This document shows positions 1 to 6,492 of a stretch of 14,288 nucleotides of DNA, one piece after another. Each line of letters opens with the position of its first letter. The stretch's first letter is position 1. Under the pieces are notes generated by a model. It did no database searches, was not told the DNA's origin, and saw nothing but the letters and a program-made list of their open reading frames with translations. Source of the stretch: an uncultured Atopobium sp. (GTDB lineage: Bacteria > Actinomycetota > Coriobacteriia > Coriobacteriales > Atopobiaceae). The translations under genes were made by a program, and so were the position numbers. Where the stretch lies: NCBI GenBank assembly GCA_947252455.1, contig CAMXVQ010000027.1, positions 1 to 14,288 of the forward strand, read 5' to 3'.

Positions 1-408
1 CGCAACTTTAACTTTTACGCGATTGCGTTCGTTAAAATAAATTTCAAGCGGAACCAACGACACACCTTTTGTCTGGACACGGCGTGCAATCGATAAAATT
101 TGCTTTTTATGCATCAGAAGGCGACGCCTTCTATCAGGGTCAATATTCCAAACGCCCCCGTGAGAGTATGGATGAATGTGTAAGCCCACTAAATATAATT
201 CGTTATTTCTTACAATGCAAAAACAGTCGGTCAACTGACAACTACGCTCACGTAAGCTTTTCACTTCAACACCGGTAAGCTCAATACCTGCTTCTTCAGC
301 ATTACCCAAATCGTAATCATGATAAGCAGTACGATTTTTAGCAATAAGATGGAAAGTTGCCTGCTTGCGCATGCCTTTATGTGGCTGCGGCTGAACTATC
401 TGCTTCAT
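1..408 (-). CDS. smpB: SsrA-binding protein SmpB (3' end cut by window edge)
   Basis: SmpB binds tmRNA and delivers it to ribosomes stalled on mRNAs without a stop codon (trans-translation, cytoplasm). The minus strand from 408 reads 136 codons without a stop to the window edge. It shows family signatures in order: NRTAYHDYDL (residues 25-34), AGIELTGVEVKSLR (40-53), LHIHPYSHGG (76-85), DPDRRRRLLMHKKQI (90-104) and SLVPLEIYFN (117-126). SmpB proteins are usually about 150-160 residues, so only the basic C-terminal tail is missing. The ATG start has an AAGGA Shine-Dalgarno seven bases upstream. That signal lies at the stop codon of the preceding TPR gene (gap of 10 bases), suggesting co-transcription and probably coupled translation. 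It is the last visible gene of the ftsE-ftsX-TPR-smpB run. Identification is firm from sequence motifs. Confidence 0.95.
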   Translation of the reverse strand, partial: MKQIVQPQPHKGMRKQATFHLIAKNRTAYHDYDLGNAEEAGIELTGVEVKSLRERSCQLTDCFCIVRNNELYLVGLHIHPYSHGGVWNIDPDRRRRLLMHKKQILSIARRVQTKGVSLVPLEIYFNERNRVKVKVA

Positions 409-418
409 GCATACATCC

Positions 419-1276
419 TTAATCCTGCTCAGATTCTGCGTTTTGGCGAAGTTCTTCAAGAAGTTTATACGCCATATCCTCGCCTACCAAATGAATTGCT
501 CTAAGCGTCAGATTAGTAGCTTCATGGTCATCACCATGCTTGCGCTGAATTTCGGCCGCCGTAAGCAGACATAACACAATATCAGCATTGGCTCCGTCGG
601 GAAGTTGATTTTGCTCCAAGAGCTCGTGCGCTTGGGCGTCGCTAAGCCGGTCTGCGTCTAAATCGGTATCGGCAACCTCGTGAATAAGCGCGCATACTCT
701 ACCATCGTGCGAATCAAGCCTTTTAATCACATGTGTAAGCGCAGCAGCTACATCTATATCGCCCTTATCTCGATACAAAGCAACAAAATTGCAAAACGCG
801 CGTGCAAGATGATCAACATAACTTGCACGCTCCAAAACAGAATAGCTAAGAGCCAGGTACTCATCGTGATTGCCCAAAAGACGATACACGTCCGCTAAAT
901 TAAGGCGCGCAGCGCAATCCAAAGGGTTCCAGCGAACGGCCTGCTTAAGCGCCTCACGTGCCAACTCTTTATTATCTTTATGAGCATACGCCAGCGCTAA
1001 ATCGGCATACATACGCGAGAAAGGTTCAGACGCATCATGGATGGTGCGCGGGTCATTTTCAAGGCGCACATACGCCAAATGTTCAAACATGTCATTAAAT
1101 GAAAACCACTGATCATGAGCAGATGCTTCACAATTTGCAGCAATATAGCTTTCCGCATCGTCGGCAAGACTATGCAAGAGCTCAAGCGCTTGATCGTCTT
1201 CTCCTTGGCACAAAAGGCTTTCGGCAACCAACAATTCATCTGCCAAATTGGATTGGTTTATATCGATAAATGACAC
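419..1276 (-). CDS. TPR-repeat protein of unknown function, between ftsX and smpB
   Basis: This is a 285-residue acidic, soluble, helical protein with no signal peptide or membrane segment. The clearest TPR-like part is residues about 88-175: a helix pair around YADLALAYAHKDNKELAREA, followed by NPLDCAARLNLADVYRLLGN and a third pair. A weaker helical pair precedes the C-terminus (LLTAAEIQRKHGDDHEATNL, about 235-254). The start is GTG at 1276, supported by a GGGAG Shine-Dalgarno seven to eight bases upstream; the next in-frame ATG lies far inside. The gene starts 20 bases after the ftsX stop and ends 10 bases before smpB, so it belongs to the ftsEX-smpB operon. TPR folds normally mediate protein contacts, so a scaffold or adaptor role is possible, but no substrate or partner is visible. 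I do not recognise a named family. Confidence 0.85.
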   Translation of the reverse strand: MSFIDINQSNLADELLVAESLLCQGEDDQALELLHSLADDAESYIAANCEASAHDQWFSFNDMFEHLAYVRLENDPRTIHDASEPFSRMYADLALAYAHKDNKELAREALKQAVRWNPLDCAARLNLADVYRLLGNHDEYLALSYSVLERASYVDHLARAFCNFVALYRDKGDIDVAAALTHVIKRLDSHDGRVCALIHEVADTDLDADRLSDAQAHELLEQNQLPDGANADIVLCLLTAAEIQRKHGDDHEATNLTLRAIHLVGEDMAYKLLEELRQNAESEQD

Positions 1277-1296
1277 AGACTCACTCCCGTATACGC

Positions 1297-2223
1297 CTAT
1301 ACCTTAAGATAGCGTCTCATTGCAATAATAGAACCAAACATACCAATTAAAAGACCGATGAGAATTAAAGCGCCATATGTTGCAAGCAGCACTTCCAAAG
1401 AAAGTTCAAAGGTTAAAAATTGCAGGCTCGATTGCAGCGTTGGAATTACAAACGCTAATCCAGTTTGCAAAACTGCGATGCTTAACAGTGCGCCAATAAA
1501 TGCTTCAAGCATACCTTCTAACATAAAGGGTCCACGAATAAAGCCATTGGACGCACCAACAAGACGCATAATAGCAATTTCACGGCGACGAGCAGAAATT
1601 GCCAGACGAATGGTGTTATTAATAAAGATAAATGCAATAAAGGCAAGCATCACAATAAGCGCAATAGTTCCAACGCGCAAGTAATTGGTTACGCTAAAGA
1701 GACGCTCCACTGTTTCGCGGCCATACTGCACAGAAGACGATGGTTTATCGGCATCATCAGCAACCTTTTTAAAAGTAGCGTCATCTACAAGCTTTGAAGC
1801 AACGTCTTCGACACTTTGCGGATCATTCAAATTAATAACCAACGAAGCTGGAACTGGATTTTCTCCATCCAAAGCAGCAACTGCGTCAGCAGCATTTCTG
1901 TTACTCATGGTTTGCTTGTACTCAGCTAAAGCTTCTTCTTTGCTTTTGTACGTTACAGTTTTTACGCTATCCCAGCCTTCAATTTTCTTTTTAAGCGCAC
2001 TCACGTCGCTTTGATCTGCATTGTCAGACAAAAATGCCTGTATGGTTACTTGATTTTCAACAGTACCAACCATATTTGCTACAAAGGCAGAGGCAATGGT
2101 AAACAAACCAATTACAAAAAGTGATAAAAATATCGTGATTATAGCACCAAGGACGGTAGACCAGTTTCGCCTAAAATGTCTTCCTACCTCGCGAAATGAA
2201 TAGCCTAAATTAGAGAGCACCAT
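1297..2223 (-). CDS. ftsX: Cell division ABC transporter permease FtsX
   Basis: FtsX is the membrane subunit of the FtsEX complex at the division site. It converts FtsE ATP hydrolysis into activation of peptidoglycan hydrolases outside the cell. The 308-residue product has the expected layout: a cytoplasmic N-terminus (SFREVGRHFRRNWSTVLGA), TM1 at about 29-52, an extracellular domain at about 53-180 containing VENQVTIQAFLSD, then three TM segments at about 185-300 around the cytoplasmic loop RLAISARRREIAIMRLVGAS. I chose the ATG at 2223 (MVLSNLGYSF). It has GGGAGG upstream, overlaps the ftsE stop by 14 bases as is usual for this pair, and gives the family's usual length. A longer reading from a TTG at 2280 adds 19 unlikely residues inside ftsE. 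No peptidoglycan hydrolase gene is adjacent; a TPR gene follows instead. Confidence 0.95.
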   Translation of the reverse strand: MVLSNLGYSFREVGRHFRRNWSTVLGAIITIFLSLFVIGLFTIASAFVANMVGTVENQVTIQAFLSDNADQSDVSALKKKIEGWDSVKTVTYKSKEEALAEYKQTMSNRNAADAVAALDGENPVPASLVINLNDPQSVEDVASKLVDDATFKKVADDADKPSSSVQYGRETVERLFSVTNYLRVGTIALIVMLAFIAFIFINNTIRLAISARRREIAIMRLVGASNGFIRGPFMLEGMLEAFIGALLSIAVLQTGLAFVIPTLQSSLQFLTFELSLEVLLATYGALILIGLLIGMFGSIIAMRRYLKV

Positions 2224-3241
2224 AAAAACCGTAGCCTCCCTTCTCTTGATCGCGAACAACCTGACCTGCCTCAAGCGCAATTACACGCTTGCGCATAGAA
2301 TCAACCATCTCGCGGTCATGCGTTGCCATAACAACAGTGGTACCTGCATGATTAATGCGGTCGAGTAGTTTCATAATACCCAGCGAAATGGCCGGATCAA
2401 GATTACCCGTAGGCTCATCGCACACCAAAAGTGGCGGTCTATTTACCATAGCACGCGCAACAGACACACGCTGCTGCTCACCACCAGAAAGCTGATCGGG
2501 ATAGTGAGACATTTTTTCACCCAAACCAACAAGGCGCAAAACCTCGGGCACTTGTGCACGAATAACAGACTTTGGCTTTCCGATGCATTCAAGCGCGAAT
2601 GCGACGTTTTCGTAGACTGTTTTATCTGGTAAAAGCTTAAAGTCTTGATATACCGTACCAATTTGACGGCGTAAGTATGGAACTTTCCAGTTGCGCATAA
2701 CAGTTAAATCATGGCCTGCAACAATAACTTTACCCTTGGTTGCACGCAGTTCACGCGTTAAAAGCTTTAAAAACGTTGACTTTCCCGATCCTGAATGTCC
2801 CACTACAAATGCAAACTCTCCTGGATAAATATCAAGAGTTACATGGCTTAATGCTGGTTTATCTTTTTGTGCGGGATAAACTAAACTTACATCTCTTAAA
2901 GCAATTGTTGGTTTTCCCGTTTTTGCAACTGCAGGCGCAGAGGATTGAGAAAGAGGTGCAAAAACCTGCGTAAACCCGTTTTGCGGATTCTCGGCTGGAT
3001 TATGTGTTTGAGCACTGCTATCTAAACCCTGTTGTGCACTTGGATGAGGTGTTTGCATCTCCTGAGCTGTCTGCACTTCAAGTGTCTCATGCTGCATTTG
3101 TTCTTCTTGCGAAACGGACAGTGGCTCACTTTGATGAAGCTGTTCATGTGCAGTATCACTCATTACGTCACGATTTTGATCTTGAGTAACTTGCACATCA
3201 GCTTCGCCGCTTTGGTCACTGCCACGAAAGTGGTTTGCCAC
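2210..3241 (-). CDS. ftsE: Cell division ATP-binding protein FtsE with long Gln-rich N-terminal extension
   Basis: FtsE is the cytoplasmic ATPase of the FtsEX divisome complex. The ABC domain (residues about 112-343) is complete: Walker A GHSGSGKST (148-156), Q-loop YQDF (198-201), signature LSGGEQQR (251-258), Walker B LLVCDEPTGNLD (271-282) and switch histidine ATHD (306-309). The protein has 343 residues, whereas FtsE is usually about 220-240. The first 110 or so residues are an extra, probably disordered segment: 18 of the first 100 are Gln and there is no Lys before position 107. The extension appears translated: the GTG at 3241 has a strong AAGGAG five bases upstream, while internal ATGs lack a usable site. 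It is the first gene of the ftsE-ftsX-TPR-smpB operon, with its own promoter region behind the terminator of the transaldolase gene. Confidence 0.95.
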   Translation of the reverse strand: MANHFRGSDQSGEADVQVTQDQNRDVMSDTAHEQLHQSEPLSVSQEEQMQHETLEVQTAQEMQTPHPSAQQGLDSSAQTHNPAENPQNGFTQVFAPLSQSSAPAVAKTGKPTIALRDVSLVYPAQKDKPALSHVTLDIYPGEFAFVVGHSGSGKSTFLKLLTRELRATKGKVIVAGHDLTVMRNWKVPYLRRQIGTVYQDFKLLPDKTVYENVAFALECIGKPKSVIRAQVPEVLRLVGLGEKMSHYPDQLSGGEQQRVSVARAMVNRPPLLVCDEPTGNLDPAISLGIMKLLDRINHAGTTVVMATHDREMVDSMRKRVIALEAGQVVRDQEKGGYGFYGAL

Positions 3242-3263
3242 AGAAGCTCCTTAATCTAGTGAA

Positions 3264-3292
3264 TTTATAGATACCTGTGTGTATTTTAACAA
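3264..3292 (-). promoter_or_regulatory. Candidate sigma-70-type promoter for the ftsEX operon
   Basis: On the minus strand TTGTTA and TATAAA are separated by exactly 17 bases, and the -10 element lies 22 bases upstream of the ftsE GTG. An overlapping alternative is TTGGAA, 18 bases, TAAAAT (3283-3312). Both are below consensus and I cannot decide between them. A promoter is expected somewhere here because the preceding gene ends in an intrinsic terminator. Confidence 0.35.
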
Positions 3293-3330
3293 AAATCTGC
3301 AAGATATTCCAACAGTACACTTCAGTTGGC

Positions 3331-3371
3331 CAAGCAAAAAGCGCGCAAGATCGGGACAAAATCTTGCGCGC
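3331..3371 (-). terminator. Rho-independent terminator of the transaldolase gene
   Basis: Read on the minus strand, an 11 bp perfect stem (GCGCGCAAGAT pairing with ATCTTGCGCGC, 3361-3371 and 3341-3351) with a 9-base loop is followed directly by TTTTT (3336-3340). It lies about 100 bases after the transaldolase stop and before the candidate ftsE promoter. It should therefore end the upstream transcript and separate it from the ftsEX operon. Confidence 0.88.
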
Positions 3372-3467
3372 CACGAGGAACTTTAATGGAAAGGCATCTA
3401 AATGCACACACCATGCAGACGCCACGATACCTAGATCTTTGTTTGCTTATACGAAGGCGAAGGCGTT

Positions 3468-4151
3468 TTACGCATTCTTAACTTTCTCCCAATCGCGTGC
3501 AAAGCTGGCAAGACCTTGATCAGTCAAAGGATGATGCACGCACTTCTTAAGCGCTGCAAATGGAATCGTAGCAATATCCGCACCTAAAAGCGCTGCTTGT
3601 GCAACGTGATACGGCGTACGAACAGAAGCGGTGATAATTTCGGGTCCGCCTTCTTCTTCCCAGTAACCGTATGAATAATTTTTAACTGCATCAACAACAT
3701 TAGCAAGCTGGTCAATTCCATCTTCGGCAATGTCATCAAAACGACCAACAAACGGAGAAATATAACGTGCGCCTGCACGAGCTGCAAGAAGTGCTTGCGT
3801 GACGCTAAAAATAAGAGTCATGTTTACACGAATACCGCATGCTGCGAGTTCATGAGTTGCAGGCAAAGAAGCCTCGCAGATGGGCAACTTAACGCAGATA
3901 TTAGGAGCAAGTGCACTTAAACGTTTACCGTCGGCAATCATTTCTTCGGTGGTGGATGCACACGACTCAGCCGAAACTGGGACATCTTTTCCTACGATCT
4001 CACAGATCTTTTTCATGTGATCTTCAAAGTCAGATAGTTTTCCTCCAGTTTTTGCATACAGACTTGGATTAGTGGTAACGCCAGACAACACACCCCACTG
4101 AGCAGCTTCGCGAATTTCGTCTAAATTAGCGGTATCGATAAAGAATTTCAT
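3468..4151 (-). CDS. Small transaldolase (FSA/TalC family)
   Basis: This cytoplasmic enzyme of the non-oxidative pentose phosphate pathway moves a dihydroxyacetone unit between sugar phosphates through a Schiff base on lysine. The 227-residue product covers the whole short transaldolase family (about 215-230 residues): the N-terminal FFIDTANLDEI (3-13), GVTTNPSL (24-31), and the Schiff-base lysine K88 in NICVKLP. Two positions separate transaldolases from fructose-6-phosphate aldolases in this family. Glu62 (in VSAES) stands where E. coli FsaA has Gln59, and Phe134 (in SPFVGR) where FsaA has Tyr131. Both favour transaldolase activity. The ATG start has AAGGAG six bases upstream. The gene is monocistronic: it has a 333-base upstream gap and its own terminator. 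A symbol such as tal or fsa would depend on the measured activity. Confidence 0.94.
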   Translation of the reverse strand: MKFFIDTANLDEIREAAQWGVLSGVTTNPSLYAKTGGKLSDFEDHMKKICEIVGKDVPVSAESCASTTEEMIADGKRLSALAPNICVKLPICEASLPATHELAACGIRVNMTLIFSVTQALLAARAGARYISPFVGRFDDIAEDGIDQLANVVDAVKNYSYGYWEEEGGPEIITASVRTPYHVAQAALLGADIATIPFAALKKCVHHPLTDQGLASFARDWEKVKNA

Positions 4152-4484
4152 ACGTTGCTCCTTCTGTCAGCTTGTGCAATCTTTATGCACCCATGAGGTA
4201 TTGTACAAAAGTTGCGCGGTGTAAACACGTAACTTGTACGCGTTTTCGCTCGATGGTATCTTTATTAGGTTAAACGTTTTATCATTTGCAGAAAATAAAT
4301 ATGTGTACACAAAACCAACAAACGATTACAACAAGTTATACAAATAGTGCGTGTTCTTTTAAGGCATATAACTTAAGGAATATAAGCAACTCAAGGCATA
4401 TAACTCAAGGCATATAACTCAAGGCATATAAGCAACTAAATAGTCAAACGCGCATGTAAACCGTGCCCACTGTTAATAGCTTTA
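4152..4484. other. Intergenic region between the YitT gene and the transaldolase gene
   Basis: This is a 333-base non-coding gap, AT-rich in most parts. It carries a small tandem repeat (4361-4437, listed separately). A weak minus-strand -10-like TACAAT (4200-4205) lies about 50 bases before the transaldolase start; I see no convincing -35 element, the nearest being TTTACA at a short 14-base distance. No clear intrinsic terminator for the YitT gene is visible. Confidence 0.5.
4361..4437. repeat. Short imperfect tandem repeat, five units based on AAGGCATATAACTC
   Basis: Five consecutive units begin with AAGG: 4361-4374, 4375-4392, 4393-4406, 4407-4420 and 4421-4437. Units 3 and 4 are identical (14 bases) and unit 1 differs only in its last base. 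Unit 2 and the last unit carry a GCAA insertion (AAGGAATATAAGCAACTC and AAGGCATATAAGCAACT). The array is downstream of the YitT gene and upstream of the transaldolase gene. The pattern fits slipped-strand expansion. No function is visible. Confidence 0.85.
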
Positions 4485-5363
4485 CTAAGACGAAATTTGA
4501 CCAAAACCTTCGCCAAAAGCTTCATGTACCTCTGAAACAATCACAATGGCTTCGGCGTCAATTTCTGCCACAATTTGTTTAAGCCGCAAACTTTCTGCAC
4601 GTGAAAGCACGCACATAAGCATGGGCTTATTATTGCCGCTCCAAACGCCGCGTGCTTGCAGCTCGGTGCAGCCTCTACCCAAGGTGTATAAAATTTCGTT
4701 GGCAATCTGAGCATGTCGATCGGAGATAATATATGCCACACGCGAAGTATTAGGGCCGTCTACCACGGCATCGATAACCTTACCCGTAATATACATTGCA
4801 ATTGTTGCGTAGAGCGCATTTCGTACAGAAAACACGGGCACCGACGCCAATACAATAGCGCCATCTACAATAATGGTAAGCGTGCCAAGCGCAATACCCG
4901 TGTGTTTTGCCAACAACTGACAAATTATGTCCGTGCCGCCCGTATTGCCACCCGATCTAAACACAATGCCGATTCCCACACCTACTATTACACCACCCCA
5001 GATCGAAGCAAGTAATAGCTCGTCAGCGGCAAGATGCGGGACAAGCGGCGCAAACAGATCGGTAAAAAAACCGGAGACTAAGATACCAAAAATACTTCGA
5101 GCAACATATGTCCAGTCATGCGTAGTAACGACCACGAATGCCAACAACGCCACGTTCATCAAAATTGTTTGTAAACCAACAGGAGCTATAATTCCAAACT
5201 CTGCGGCAACCGCAGCAAAAATGGTTGCAAGACCCGTTAAACCGCCTGCAGCCAAACCGTTTGGAATTTCAAAAATATCGACACCTACGGCATAAATAGC
5301 GGAGCCCAAAATAACCAAAAAACTCTCTGTTAACACACGGCGCCACGAAATATCAGAAAGCAT
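4485..5363 (-). CDS. YitT-family integral membrane protein (DUF161/DUF2179)
   Basis: The predicted product is a 292-residue cytoplasmic-membrane protein. About five to six hydrophobic segments fill residues 10-205. They include the family motifs EIPNGLAAGGLTGLATI (about 32-48) and FRSGGNTGGTDIICQLLAKH (about 135-154). A soluble C-terminal domain of about 85 residues follows (SRVAYIISDRHAQIANEI onward), matching the DUF2179 layout of YitT proteins. The transported substrate is unknown for most of the family, so only the family is assigned. The ATG at 5363 has GGAGGGGG just upstream and lies one base after the prfB stop, so secA, prfB and this gene are probably co-transcribed and translationally coupled. 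A longer in-frame reading to 5459 would overlap prfB by nearly 100 bases and is less likely. Confidence 0.93.
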   Translation of the reverse strand: MLSDISWRRVLTESFLVILGSAIYAVGVDIFEIPNGLAAGGLTGLATIFAAVAAEFGIIAPVGLQTILMNVALLAFVVVTTHDWTYVARSIFGILVSGFFTDLFAPLVPHLAADELLLASIWGGVIVGVGIGIVFRSGGNTGGTDIICQLLAKHTGIALGTLTIIVDGAIVLASVPVFSVRNALYATIAMYITGKVIDAVVDGPNTSRVAYIISDRHAQIANEILYTLGRGCTELQARGVWSGNNKPMLMCVLSRAESLRLKQIVAEIDAEAIVIVSEVHEAFGEGFGQISS

Positions 5364-5364
5364 G

Positions 5365-6492
5365 TTACCCCCTCCGCTCACTTGCCCATCTATGATAGGC
5401 AATAATAAATTGGTCCAAATCCCCCTCTTGTAAAACCGCGTCCACATTTCCCGTTTCAACTTGGGTACGCGTATCTTTTACCAGTTGAAAAGGATATAAA
5501 ATATAATTTCTAATCTGGTTTCCCCAAGAGATATCGTGTTTAGGGCCGCGCAAATCATCAAGTTCTTCCTCGCGGCGTTGCTTTTCGAGCTCATACAACT
5601 TACTACGTAGAATTTGCATAGCAGCAGCTTTGTTTTGCAACTGGCTGCGCTCATTTTGGCACGTTACCACAATTCCAGTGGGAATATGCGTAATCCTCAC
5701 CGCAGAATCTGTGGTATTAACGCCTTGACCACCAGGACCAGACGCATGATATACATCAATTCTTATATCTTGGGTGTCGATCTGCACTTCAATAGTCTGA
5801 GGAAGTACGGGCAAAACTTCAACACCCGCAAAGGTTGTTTGTCGACGTTTTTTTGCATCGGTAGGAGAAATGCGCACAAGACGATGAACGCCTTGCTCGG
5901 CACGCAACATACCGTAAGCATTCTTTCCCGTTACGGTAAACGTTGCGCGATCAATGCCAATAACCTCACCCACTGGCGCGTCGTTTATATCAACACTCCA
6001 CGATTTGCGTTCACAATAGTGCAGATACATCTTAAAGAGCATGTCACACCAATCCTGCGCTTCAAGACCGCCTTGACCTGGTGTAATTGTAACGATAGCC
6101 GCACCTGTATCAAATTCGTCATTAAACCAAGTATTAAGCTCTAGATTATCAAGAACATCGGTGAGTTTGTTTGCAAGCCGTCTTGCTTCAATAAGCATTT
6201 CATCGTCTTGGGAAGACGTGTCTGCAAGCTCAAAAGCGGCTTGCACATCAAGTAAGAGCTTATGAGCACTGTCATACTGATTAAGCTTTTCTTTAAGCGC
6301 GCCAAGCTGCGCCATAACTTCAGTGGCATGCGTCGAATCGCTCCAAAACGTAGCTTCACCAGCTTGCGTTTCAAGTTCATCTACCTCAGCACGAATTTCA
6401 TCTATGTGTAGATACGCACCAACTTTTTTGCAGCGCAATCCAAGCTCACGCAGATCAGATGTGGTAAAGCTTTCAACACAGGAGTCATTCAT
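5365..6492 (-). CDS. prfB: Peptide chain release factor 2 (RF2), single uninterrupted frame
   Basis: RF2 recognises UGA and UAA stop codons in the ribosomal A site and triggers peptide release. The 375-residue product shows the RF2 arrangement: an N-terminal coiled region (30-120), ITPGQGGLEAQDW (136-148), the anticodon-like loop HRLVRISPTDAKKRRQTTFA (203-222) and the catalytic SGPGGQGVNTTDSAVR (251-266) with GGQ at 254-256. The recognition tripeptide reads Ser-Pro-Thr (209-211) where RF2 normally has SPF. There is no in-frame stop and no slippery site near codon 26: the region aligning with the E. coli frameshift site reads GAYLHID. The start is the ATG at 6492, which shares one base with the secA stop (TAATG). 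A TTG at 6513 is possible but would put seven extra residues inside secA. Confidence 0.95.
   Translation of the reverse strand: MNDSCVESFTTSDLRELGLRCKKVGAYLHIDEIRAEVDELETQAGEATFWSDSTHATEVMAQLGALKEKLNQYDSAHKLLLDVQAAFELADTSSQDDEMLIEARRLANKLTDVLDNLELNTWFNDEFDTGAAIVTITPGQGGLEAQDWCDMLFKMYLHYCERKSWSVDINDAPVGEVIGIDRATFTVTGKNAYGMLRAEQGVHRLVRISPTDAKKRRQTTFAGVEVLPVLPQTIEVQIDTQDIRIDVYHASGPGGQGVNTTDSAVRITHIPTGIVVTCQNERSQLQNKAAAMQILRSKLYELEKQRREEELDDLRGPKHDISWGNQIRNYILYPFQLVKDTRTQVETGNVDAVLQEGDLDQFIIAYHRWASERRG

Noticed and set aside
2224..2280. Longer FtsX start at a TTG at 2280
   Set aside because: It would add 19 residues overlapping the ftsE coding end. The ATG at 2223 has GGGAGG upstream and gives the usual family N-terminus.
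4361..4437. Possible mini CRISPR array
   Set aside because: Units are only 14-18 bases and directly adjacent, with no unique spacers and no cas genes in the window, so this is a simple tandem repeat.
4440..4484. Terminator directly after the YitT gene
   Set aside because: No stable GC-rich stem followed by a U-run can be read on the minus strand here.
5614..6144. Plus-strand open frame of 176 codons inside prfB
   Set aside because: It lies entirely opposite a clear RF2 gene and its composition is that of an antisense shadow; no motif or ribosome site supports it.
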